Below, in pieces: positions 55,202 to 64,000 of a DNA stretch of 64,000 nucleotides (its first letter is position 1; each line of letters opens with the position of its first letter). The stretch is from Gnetum montanum. Taxonomy: Eukaryota > Streptophyta > Gnetopsida > Gnetales > Gnetaceae. The stretch covers positions 303,825 through 367,824 of the forward strand of contig MNCI01029622.1 in assembly GCA_015680685.1 (NCBI GenBank), written 5' to 3'. Both the position numbers and the translations under genes were made by a program. The notes beneath the pieces are model-generated. The model ran no database searches. It worked only from the letters and a program-made list of their open reading frames with translations, and was not told the DNA's origin.

Positions 55202-58200
55202 TCATGGGTTTTCTTCACCCACATTGTCTTTGCCCATATCATTTGCTCCTGCATCATTCCCTTCTGCATTACCTTCCTCTACACTACCTGCAACTGCCTC
55301 TTCATTTCCACCCTTTGCAGGCCCTATGCCCTCATCTGGAACCTGCATTGTAAAAGTGAAGTAGTTAGCTAGTGCAACACACGAAAGCTAGCATAGAGCA
55401 TAAGCCTTAACACAGTAGAAAGTGACTAACCTGAGATGGCCCGGTGTCCATCTCAAAGGGTATGTGATCTAAACCGAGCTTGAGGTGGTGATAGACCTCC
55501 TACTCCATGATATTTGCCCAATTCCTGTCGCTTGGTTTAGCATCTGTAGCATCTTTCTCCTTTTCGATGGTCGTCCATCTCAACGATTCCAAAGAAAAGG
55601 AGGCAGTAGCAGTCTCACCTGTGGGAAGATCCACTTCTCGTTCAGGAGATTCACTGACCTTTACCTACTCCATGAACTTGTTGTAAGCCTCAAAAGCACC
55701 AATGGCATTCACGAATGCTTCATAGGTAAACGCCTTCACTGAAGCATCCCTATATAGTTTGCGGTAGGTGGAACATTCCAATTTATACATATGTTTATGA
55801 TTTTTCTAGGACTGCCCCCACTCGTAAACTCTGGCACTGTAGTCTTTCTAGTTCTGGTTCTTCTGATCCAATAAGTCCATCTGCATCTACTACTCTATTA
55901 TCTCCTAGGTGGCCTTGTTGTTGTGCTACATGACTGTCTAGTATCTAGCATAATCTATGATAGCCATGCATCAACTACCATCATTGGTATCACAAGACAA
56001 GACAAACTCGTACTTGGAGCGAAGGTCTCCCATTTTGATGCTCAGTTCAACCTTCTCTTTCTCAGCCTTCTGGAACCATTTCTACAGGTCCTCATTGACA
56101 TGCCTACAATCCCACAAGGAGCATTTACTAGCCTCGTTGTATATGTGACAAGGCACCTTGGCCACTTCAGGTAGGAATGTAGGCACAACACCAACTTTCA
56201 ATGCCTATTTCAGGTCCCATTTGAGTTGAGAGGCTATAACCATGCAAAGAGTGCATCATTCACATTAGTGTAGCAAATTTACTAGCTCAAGACATCTAGC
56301 ATAGCAACATCAAAGAGCCTAGTATAGCTACTTTACTTATCCACTTCAGGATCAACCTGTTTGAGACGGCCGATCATGTCATTGACGATCCCTTGCATGA
56401 ATGTAAGCTTGTCAGGGGTCTTAGCCCATGGTTCCATGTGAATTAGAGGCAGTCTTGCAGCATTAACAGTGGTGTCTTTCATGCAACCAAATGCATCAGT
56501 AATGATCGAGGTGAATTGTGATAAGGCTATGAGTAAAGCAAAAGATAGTGTGAGGGCTCTTACCTAGTAAACCCTTGAGGGTGATAACAGGGGGGTCACC
56601 CATCGACACATCATCAAATATATTGTCAAAATCACCAGTATTTAATTGTAGTTCCTCTCCTTTCTAACTCAAAACTATGGCAGCATCCTTAGCATTCGTC
56701 CATTCCCCTGATGTTGAGCTACATTTGGCAAAGGGATCTCTAGTAGAAGTCCCTTCTAGGTTGATGTAGGATTCTTCTTTATCTGCTAGCACCTTTCCTT
56801 TTGAGGCACTTGCATCCTTCTCATCCATAGGAGACTCTTCTATCTCCAAAAATATCCTCCCCATCAGTAGGAGGATTTTCCTTGATGAAAAGAGCCCCTT
56901 TCTTAGTGATAGGAGCTCCTTCCTTCTTGACCAGGGCCCTTTCCTCTATGATCGAGCCCCTTGCATCTTTATTTGTTGCCCCCGTCTTAGGGTTCGATAC
57001 CTCTTCATCACCTTCTTCTTCTTCTTCTTCTTCCTCTGGTAGAAATAAAAAACATATTCATATTATAGCTTAAACCATGTTAGCTAAAGTAGATGCTATG
57101 CTATGCTACGCTGCCTAGTGTATCACAGCGTAGCAAGAATTTAATCAAGAGGTGAAAAACACATAGAAAAGAGCATTTACTGATAAGAGGCTATGTCCTA
57201 CGTAGCTTAAACTACAGTGTTAGCCCCTCCTCTTCTTCTGTATAGAGGATCTCCTCAGGTAAATAAGGCCTCTTTCACCACAACTTAGTGGCCACTATCT
57301 CGGCGATGAGACGTTTTTCCTATGATATGCTACCTATAGTAGCAGGGGGCGCCTCTCCCACGTTGTCTTGGCCACGAATGTTATAGCCACATAATCCTTA
57401 GTCATTATAGAAAATGACTCCCTAATAGCTTCTAGGGGATCTTCAGCTTAGGTGGTCTGGAGGATTTGGCAGATCCATGGTTTGGAAATATGGTTGCGAT
57501 CTCACATAACCTAGACTCCATTCTCATGGACTACCAAAAACTCTGTGAAATGCCACAAGAAGGCTATGTAAAAGGCATAGTGCACATTGAAGTGAGATTC
57601 CTACTCCTTATGAAGCACGACAATTTTATTTTGCAAGCCCTTGCATAGATACATAGCCCAGTTGTAGAGAGCCCCCTCTTCCATGACCTCCCGCATCACC
57701 TAGGCTTGTTCAATCCCAATGATCTTTTCTTGGGAAAGCATCTAGGGGAAGACACAAGCACGGAAGATGGGATAAATCTCTTTGGTGGCTCTCAGCTTCA
57801 CCTTCTTCATGGGGATCCCCTTTGGCCATTTTGCATCCCCTAGCCACTCCTCAATGTCCTCCCTTTGACGGTTCACCTTTTTCTTAGTCTTTGACCCTAT
57901 AAGAATGCCATCAACAGGGACACCGAAAAGGTCCATGAATAGCTGGTCATTGATTTCAAGGATCATCCACATGTTGTGTACATGTGTGTGGAAGCAGTTC
58001 ATCTTTTTAGAGAAGGAGTCCACTAGGGTGAGCATCTCAGTGGTGGGGACACTTGGATTAGGGGCCAGGAACAAATCCATGAGCCCGACATCTTGAAGGT
58101 GCTTGGTTAGGGATTCCAAGGTCGTGCTACATATCCAACATTAGCTCTCCTCTACCTCCTCGTATTTGAAGTAGATGTTGGCCTCCTAGTTCTGAGAGGT

Positions 58201-59820
58201 AATCATCATCACCTCCTAGGACTTCTTTTCCCCTATAACAATTAACACAAAAAACACCACAAAAAGCAAAAAAGAAAAAAAATTAGGCAAAGCACCAATA
58301 GTAGAAAAAATAGCAATGACGCTTGAACATGTAGTAACTTACTGTTTAGCTTACTAGGTTTAAACGGTAATGGGAATGATGGAATATTAATCAAGACATA
58401 TTGAACAGTGATCGATTTAAAGGGTGCCCATCCCTCATCTAACCAACTAGACTCCTTGCATCTATTGTAGAGTCTGGGATACCGAGTTGGGTAGGTTTGG
58501 TACTCACCTCAACATTGGCCTATCACACCTGTGTGCATATTCTCAGTGGAAGAAAACTCCCGCAACACCATCTGTGCAATGGTCAACACATCCATATCAC
58601 CATGAAGTCCATTCTAATTGATGAAAAACCTGGTAACAAAAACACATTATTAACATTTGGCTAGTGTAGTAAATATTGCATAGCATAGCAGAACATGGTT
58701 ACAAAACTCACCCGCCAACACTGTAAACAGTTCTTGGTGAGTTTTGGAAGCATGTTCCCATTTGATGTGTAATAAACAAGGTGTTGTAGGGATGGTAGCA
58801 ATTATACTTAGACATCTCTGAGATCCAAGCCAAACGCCTCAAATTTCTAGGGTGTTGATTAGATCCTTCTCCTTGCCTACTACTAATTGCTCCATTTATC
58901 AAAAATCTTAGAATACCCTTATTTGCCCTAGGCAATAGGGTTTCTATTATGACAACCACTACCTCCTCTGCCAGGTGTGACCAAACGATCACACTAAAGC
59001 ATTGAAGGAGAAATTGCAGGAACTCCTACGCTCCCTCTCAGAACTAGACTGCCTACTATCCCACACACACATGGGGCTAAGGAACATTGGCCACTGGTTC
59101 GCTCATGCAGCATAGGACCCCCATAATTTCTAGGATAATCAAGATTGGCCTTAGCGCTATCCTGCACAACACAACAAAAAATGTTAGCATCATGTCTAAG
59201 TGAAATTCAAACATAGCATAGCAAAACTAGAATTTTAGCAAATAGCATAGCATGATCCTCTTCATATAGCGTAGCAAAAAACATGAAGGCAATAGTGTAG
59301 CAAAATTATCTTAGCGTAGCAACCAAGCAATTAGCCCTAACAAAGCGATTAACATCACACCATGACAGAACTCGTGTTACACTGTAACATCACATATGGC
59401 CAAACCCTCCTAAGGGTCCTACGCTATGCTATTTGCATGACAAGTGGCTCAAATCATCCAAGCCTCTATGGTAATGACAGCCACAATGATGTCAGTCTAG
59501 GCGACCTTGCATGCAATCGTAGCATAACATCTGTGCACTCGCCATGACCAAAATAGCAAGAGCGATGGTGTAAGGGCTAAAACTATGACAACACGATGAC
59601 AGAAAATACATTGATAGCAAAAAAAATTGTAGGAAAAAAAATAAGAAAAGTAGAAATGAATAACAAAGGCATAAAAAAATAGAGAAAGCACAACGGCTTA
59701 CCAGGTCAACAGTGTCTCCTCACACACCATGATGTGTAGCTGCAACACACGCCCTAGGGTTTCTGTCACTTCGTCGACCTTGGCGAGTGTCAGGTGTTTG
59801 CATTCTTTCTTGGGAGCCAT
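55202..59820 (-). pseudogene. Intron-containing antisense gene in B protease-RT spacer
   Basis: Starts MAPKKECKHLTLAKVD at 59820 and ends ...DNVGEENP, TGA at 55204-55202. Supported exons (minus): 59820-59702; 59161-58712; 58629-~58343; 58232-~57181; 57035-56564; a part down to ~56320; a long exon to 55431; last exon 55342-55202. Donors read GTAAGC, GTGAGT, GTAAGT, GTAAAT, GTAAGA, GTTAGT; acceptors end in TGCAG, CCAG, TATAG, ACCAG. Joining 58712 to 58629 (82-nt intron) and 55431 to 55342 (88-nt intron) keeps the frame. The protein is acidic and helix-rich (WFQKAEKEKVELSIKMGD; a Glu run near 57030) with a globular-looking exon 4 (FMDLFGVPVDG, EEWLGDAKWPKG). I do not recognise it. One proposed intron (56563-56527) is only 37 nt, so that junction may be a frameshift. 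About eleven in-frame stops lie in the long 3' exon, ten of them TAG. Confidence 0.65.
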
Positions 59821-60240
59821 CGTCTTGCATGCTGACTCTTTCTCCATCACTATGTCGAACCATGACCTTAGCGGTCCACCATGACCTTAAACTGGTGAAT
59901 TTTAAACTTTGCATCATACTTTACCAATTACATCTCATTACTACTTTGCAAATTTTCACTATGCACAATTACTACCAACAGGTACCTCTTGACTATACTT
60001 TCATCTCATTTTGGTAGGATGAGCGAGAATGGAAATCCATCATGATCTCTCTTCATCTTTAGCTTTAGTAGGTCCACATGGCAAACTCACAAGACAACTG
60101 AACCTAGAGCTAATAGACTAGAAATCACCCGCAGTTAGCACCATAGCATCCTTAGAAGCATCCCTAGACTAGCTTGAGCATCTAGTCCAAGCCCTAGTAT
60201 TAGAGGTCGGGGATGTAATCGAGGACCCTCTCATCGAAAC
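59821..60240 (+). other. Boundary between antisense gene and RT block
   Basis: Contains the presumed antisense promoter region (upstream of 59820 on minus) and the start of the pol linker (plus frame LALVGPHGKLTRQLNLELID, then LEASLD, LEHLVQALVLEVGD, about 60060-60230). A plus-strand tttggtag/gatgag at about 60010-60023 could be a splice acceptor for joining gag-pro to pol; that is speculative. Confidence 0.4.
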
Positions 60241-61600
60241 ACCTATGACCACATCCAGGGGGAGTTAAAAACATTGAAACTTAGTTCCCTTCTAGATTTG
60301 CAAATGCACAAAGATGTAGCCAAAACTCTGCAAGATAACATTGAAGTCTTTGCATGGTTATATAGTGACATGTTGGGTTTAGATCCAAGGCTGATACAGC
60401 ACAACATCATCTTAGACCTGCGCATGAAAGTAGTTAAGTAGAAGGCTCGTAAGGTTAAACCAGAGATTGCACTAGCCGTACAGGATGAAATCACTAAGCT
60501 ATACTAGGCTGGTTTCATCCAGGTAGTTGATTACTCAAAATCGGTGTCCAACATCATTGTAGTTTCTAAGAAAATTGGAGGAATATGAATCTGTATAGAG
60601 TTCCAAGATCTGAATAAGGCAACGATCAAAGACGATTTCCCACTTCCAAGTATCGATCAGCTCATTGACACTATGGCTGGTCATGCCCTATTATCCTTCA
60701 TGGATGGTTTCTTTGGCTACAACCAAATTCACATTAACCCAAAGCATCAATTAACAACAACCTTCATGACCCCATCAGATACCTTTTGTTACACCATGAT
60801 GCCTTTTGGGCTCAAGAATGCCGGAGCAACCTACCAGCAAGCCATGACTTACATCTTTAGTGACTACATCCTAGAAATGTTGAACAAGTATGTAGTTGAT
60901 ATAATAGTCAAATCTAAAGAAGCCGCTAATCATCAAAATGATCTAGGTGTAGTCCTCAAATGTTGCTAGATGCATGATTTACGCCTCAATCCTAAAAAGT
61001 GTGTCTTCGAGGTGAGAATCAGATGTATGTTAGGGTTTGTAGTATCAGAGGCTGGAATACAAGTGGACCCTGACAAAGTCAAGGCCATCGTTAACTTGGC
61101 ACCACCTACAAATCTTAAGGAATTGTGCGGGATACAAGGTAGAGTACAGTTTATCAAAAGGTTTATAGTGAAATTGATTGACAAGTTACACCCCATGCAA
61201 CATCTACTAAAGAAAGGGGTTAACTTCGAATGGACACCATAGTGCCAACAAGCTTTTGATGATCTGAAGAAAGACCTTTTGCACCTCCCAATTGTTTACC
61301 CACCACATAGGGATAAGCCTTTCTTCATCTACCTTGCCACCTCGGACACATCTATAATGGCACTATTATGTTAGAAATGGGATGATGGTTCTAAGATACC
61401 AGTGTACTACCTAAGTCATGCATTGATATCATATGAAGCGAAATACAATGTACCAATTTTGTAGCAAAATTAACATTATTTTCAAAAGAAACATACTCCA
61501 GGCTATTACAAACAATCTATACAAAAGTAGTAGGATAGCCCAGTGGAAAGCAATAACAGTGGAATTTGATTTTCATTATGTGAGCTAATCATCGACAAAG
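60241..61600 (+). pseudogene. Reverse transcriptase and RNase H of element B
   Basis: Frame with LLDLQMHKDVAKTLQDNIEV, LYSDMLGLDPRLIQHNIIL, GFIQVVDYSKSVSNIIVV, FQDLNKATIKDDFPLPSIDQ, then 60673-60969 with LLSFMDGFFGYNQIHI, YTMMPFGLKNAGATYQQAMT and NKYVVDIIVKSK, where YVDD is changed to YVVD (first catalytic Asp of the pair lost). 60970-61242: LRLNPKKCVFEV, GIQVDPDKVKAIVNLAPPTN, FIKRFIVKL. Beyond, FDDLKKDLLHLPIVYPPHR and YLSHALISYEAKYN form the first RNase H, which then decays. Confidence 0.85.
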
Positions 61601-61699
61601 GATCAAGCCATAGCAATGCAACTTGCAACCTCTCCCATTGATGACCAAGTGATCATAGATCCCAAATCTAGATGAGCATGTTAGCACTATCAACGCCAT

Positions 61700-62140
61700 C
61701 CCATCACACCTTGAAGCTACTTTGCATTTTGACGGTGCCTCGACCGCATGAGGGGGTAGTGTGGCTACTGTCATTTTTTTCCCCTCTGGGATAATGCATC
61801 CTTTAGCTTATCATTTTGCATTATCTTGTACAAACAACGTGGCAGAGTACGAGGGGTTACTCAGGGGCATTTTAGTAGCCCAAGCATTAAGCATACAACA
61901 CTTGGCGATTTGCAGAGATTCACAACTAATTGTAAATCAAATCACCGAGGTCTCTACCTGCAAGGCTACACACCTGTAACCCTATTGTGACTTAGCAAAA
62001 AGCCTACTTAAACAATTTGCAACAACAGATGTGCAACACGTGCCATGCAAAGAAAACACGGTAGCAGATGCCTTGGCCACCCTAGTGTTAAATATTCCAT
62101 CATACTTGTTTGCAAGTTTGCCAACCTTGATTACCAAGTA
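61700..62140 (+). pseudogene. Archaeal-type RNase H of element B
   Basis: Motifs in order: LHFDGAST, CTNNVAEYEGLLRGIL, CRDSQLIVNQITEV, NTVADALATLVLN (61731-62094). The four acidic positions (FDGAS, AEYE, RDSQ, VADALA) are present. A second RNase H of this type after the usual one is diagnostic for Tat-lineage Ty3/gypsy elements. A stop sits within (ASTA*GG). Confidence 0.85.
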
Positions 62141-62269
62141 TACTAAGCCTATCAATCAAGCAATACACATGGCCTCTATCAGCACTGCGAATACCTAGGA
62201 GTGGTATGCCAACATTAAAGCCTACCTGCAACATGGTGAGCCCTCAAGCGTATTGACATCTACCGAGAG

Positions 62270-63406
62270 AGATGTGATTCGTAAGTGTGCTCAGCAATAT
62301 GTGCTCATGGGAGATAATGCCCTATGCAAATGCTCCTATGACAGGATATTGTTGGCATGCGTAAATGAGGAGAAAGTGTAGAAGATGGTTAATGAAGTAC
62401 ACGAGGGACTATGTGGTGGACACATAGCACCTAGGGCTATCGCTACAAAAATCATATGTCTAGGGTACTATTTGCCTCACATGGAGTATGATTTCATGGA
62501 TAAAGTCAAGATGTGTGATACGTGCCAACGATATGAAAATATCATACATGTTTCACCTACAAAGCTACATCTGACATAGATTACATGGCCTTTCCAGTGA
62601 TGGGGACTAGACCTCATAGGACCTATCATGCCACCAGGTATTTCACTAAGTGGGTAGAGGCTATCCCCTTGAGAAAGACTACATCTTAGTAGATTTTCCA
62701 CTTCATCTTGGACAACATCGTGACAAGGTTTGGACTTCCCATAACTATTGTGGCCAACAACAGGTCACAGTTTAGTAGTACGGAAACCCAAACCTTCTGT
62801 AGTAATCTTGGCATCAGACAATCATTCTCCTTGCCATATTACCCGTAGGCTAATGGACAAGCAGAGGTTACAAATAAGTCCATCATCAACTTGCTAAAAA
62901 GAATGCTTAACAACAACAAGAGGCGATGGCATTAGCAAATCCTCTATGTGCTATGGGCTTACATGACAACATGCAGGACTACAACAGGTAAGATACCTTA
63001 TAGTCTTGTTTATGGATCTGAAGCGGTGTTACCTCTTGAGTTGCAGGTGCCATCACTCTGGATGATCCTATCGAATGTCATGAGTGAAGCCCAGAATAAT
63101 GAATCGAGGATCATCAACCTCGACTCAATAGAGGAGGAGTGTGCACAAACGATGAATTGCATAGAACATTAACAGAACAAGCAATGACAAAAACATCATG
63201 CAAATCTGCATCAACGACCAATACAGAAGGGAGACCTCATTCTCAAGGCTATCCATGAGCATATGAACAAATTCTTCGCAAATTGGGAAGGTCCATACAT
63301 GGTCATAAAATCCTTTGGGAATGGGGCCTTCAAGCTGGCAGACATAGATGACAACGAGTTTGCAAATCTGGTGAATCATTCATATCTCAAGCCGTACTAC
63401 ATTTAA
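62270..63406 (+). pseudogene. int: Integrase of element B
   Basis: Zinc-binding region: VHEGLCGGHIAPRAIATKII, KMCDTCQRYENI (62385-62579). Core: WGLDLIGPIMPP, then a deletion or frameshift, KWVEAIPLRKTT, ILDNIVTRFGLPITIV, ANNRSQF where DNG is expected (second Asp lost), PYYP-stop-ANGQAEVTNKSI (Glu retained), VLWAYMTTCRTTTGKIPYSL, YGSEAVLPLELQVPS. C-terminus KADIDDNEF-like, ends YLKPYYI at TAA 63404-63406. Confidence 0.85.
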
Positions 63407-63427
63407 AGAATGAACACAGTAAGCTCA

Positions 63428-63625
63428 TCTGCTATGATGTAAAACTGGCAAACAAACATCCACTACGACATAAAAATGGCAAAGGTGAGCAAACGTCCGC
63501 TATGACATTAAACTAGAAAAGCATCACCAACATCTGCTACAATGTAAAACTGGCAAAGCTCATCGGCTATAATGTAAAATTGGCACAGACAGTCTACTAT
63601 GACTATAAACTAGCACAGATAGTCC
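63428..63625 (+). repeat. ~30-37-bp tandem repeats after integrase
   Basis: Six decayed units with (c/t)gctatgatgtaaaactggca as core (catctgctatgatgtaaaac, catccactacgacataaaaa, cgtccgctatgacattaaac ...). Tandem repeats in the 3' untranslated region are a known feature of Tat elements. Confidence 0.75.
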
Positions 63626-63675
63626 AATTACAAGGTGGTTGTAACGTTACAAGGTGGTTGTCTTGATTAGCTTGG

Positions 63676-63912
63676 CTACTTCAGAGTGCACATCCTATCC
63701 TCCCCCTTAAATCCCTTTACCTTATTTCTTACATTTGCAACCCATTCCCTCATCTCTATTACAAGCTTTTCTTGATACTTGTCAAGCCCTCTCATATGCT
63801 CTACCATAAAGTCCATGATGTGTGTAACATAGCCCGCCACATGGGAAGCATTTGTAGGTAGGTTAAAGCCCCATGTGTATGTAACACAACTCATCCTAGG
63901 AAAGAAACACAT
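63676..63912 (-). pseudogene. Antisense ORF near the 3' end of B
   Basis: Minus frame of 78 aa with HIMDFMVEHMRGLDKYQEKL and EMREWVANVRNKVKGF, helix-like and polar. Its first codons overlap ttctttcctag/GATGAG, a possible splice acceptor, so it may be an exon that begins inside this frame. It lies in antisense orientation beyond integrase, the place where Tat elements such as Grande carry antisense ORFs. No similarity recognised. Confidence 0.4.
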
Positions 63913-64000
63913 GTCCTATAATAAGGTTGTTTGAAAATGTAAATGGAAAAATAGCAAAAGGCAAAAGTGTAAGAGAGCAAAAGCTCACGTGCAAAAAAAA

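Larger units (their letters stand above)
49932..64000 (+). mobile_element. Element B: Tat-lineage element with antisense gene, cut by window end
   Basis: Order: truncated LTR, primer site, leader, gag, protease, minisatellite, antisense gene on the minus strand, RT, RNase H, archaeal-type RNase H, integrase, short tandem repeats, antisense ORF; the 3' LTR is not reached by 64000. Protease and RT blocks read in the same direction and match element D, so they are one element. Confidence 0.8.

Noticed and set aside
106-63912. Alternative genetic code with TAG read as Gln
   Set aside because: TAG at Gln positions is common, but TGA, TAA, frameshifts and lost catalytic residues occur too, and the context is plant retroelements; methyl-cytosine deamination explains it better.

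Overview
The window looks like nuclear, repeat-dominated DNA of a plant with a large genome. It is AT-rich (by eye) and almost every recognisable coding signal belongs to an old LTR retrotransposon or DNA transposon. I found no intact host gene, tRNA, rRNA or CRISPR array. The organism cannot be named from sequence. A seed plant, quite possibly a gymnosperm, is my inference from the size, age and nesting of the elements. All coding regions carry stops and frameshifts, many of them TAG where relatives have glutamine, so they are annotated as pseudogenes.

Layout. 1-~4600: element A (+), a Ty3/gypsy derivative that keeps gag, the 3' ORF, polypurine tract and 3' LTR but has lost pol; its gag carries a 162-bp inverted copy bounded by single Ns. 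4880-5217: an isolated gag fragment (-). 5.3-6.4 kb: purine-rich, AT-rich sequence. 6.4-7.3 kb: a relatively GC-rich island of unknown origin. 7939-27203: element D (-), an almost complete ~19.3-kb Tat-lineage element with both LTRs, tRNA primer site, gag, protease, a very long protease-RT spacer (with a ~185-bp tandem repeat and a nested copia element, 14757-18475), RT, RNase H, a second archaeal-type RNase H, and integrase. 28.2-30.0 kb: a MULE transposase relic (-). 31.3-31.9 kb: a directly repeated segment. ~32450-45049: element G (-), same family as A, with gag, protease, RT/RNase H, integrase and a large additional ORF downstream of integrase. A solo LTR of another family (41380-43214) lies inside it, framed by a perfect 5-bp target duplication. 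45050-49931: element C (+), LTR plus gag/protease of the same Tat lineage as D. It is fused at 49932 to a truncated LTR and the internal region of element B (+), which runs past the window end.

Most interesting: in element B the gag-protease and RT-integrase blocks are separated by ~5.7 kb. This spacer holds a ~25-bp minisatellite followed by an antisense gene with several GT-AG introns (59820 to 55202, minus). The spacer is not a random insertion: element D has the same minisatellite just after its protease and again near its RT. Antisense ORFs are known in Tat elements, but usually beside the 3' LTR. A multi-intron antisense gene between protease and RT is unusual to my knowledge.

How the parts worked together (established knowledge of the family): the LTRs supply promoter and ends, the tRNA primer site and polypurine tract prime cDNA synthesis, gag forms the particle, protease matures it, RT plus RNase H make cDNA and integrase inserts it. 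Here all copies are decayed, and key catalytic residues are lost (RT in B and G, integrase in B and D).
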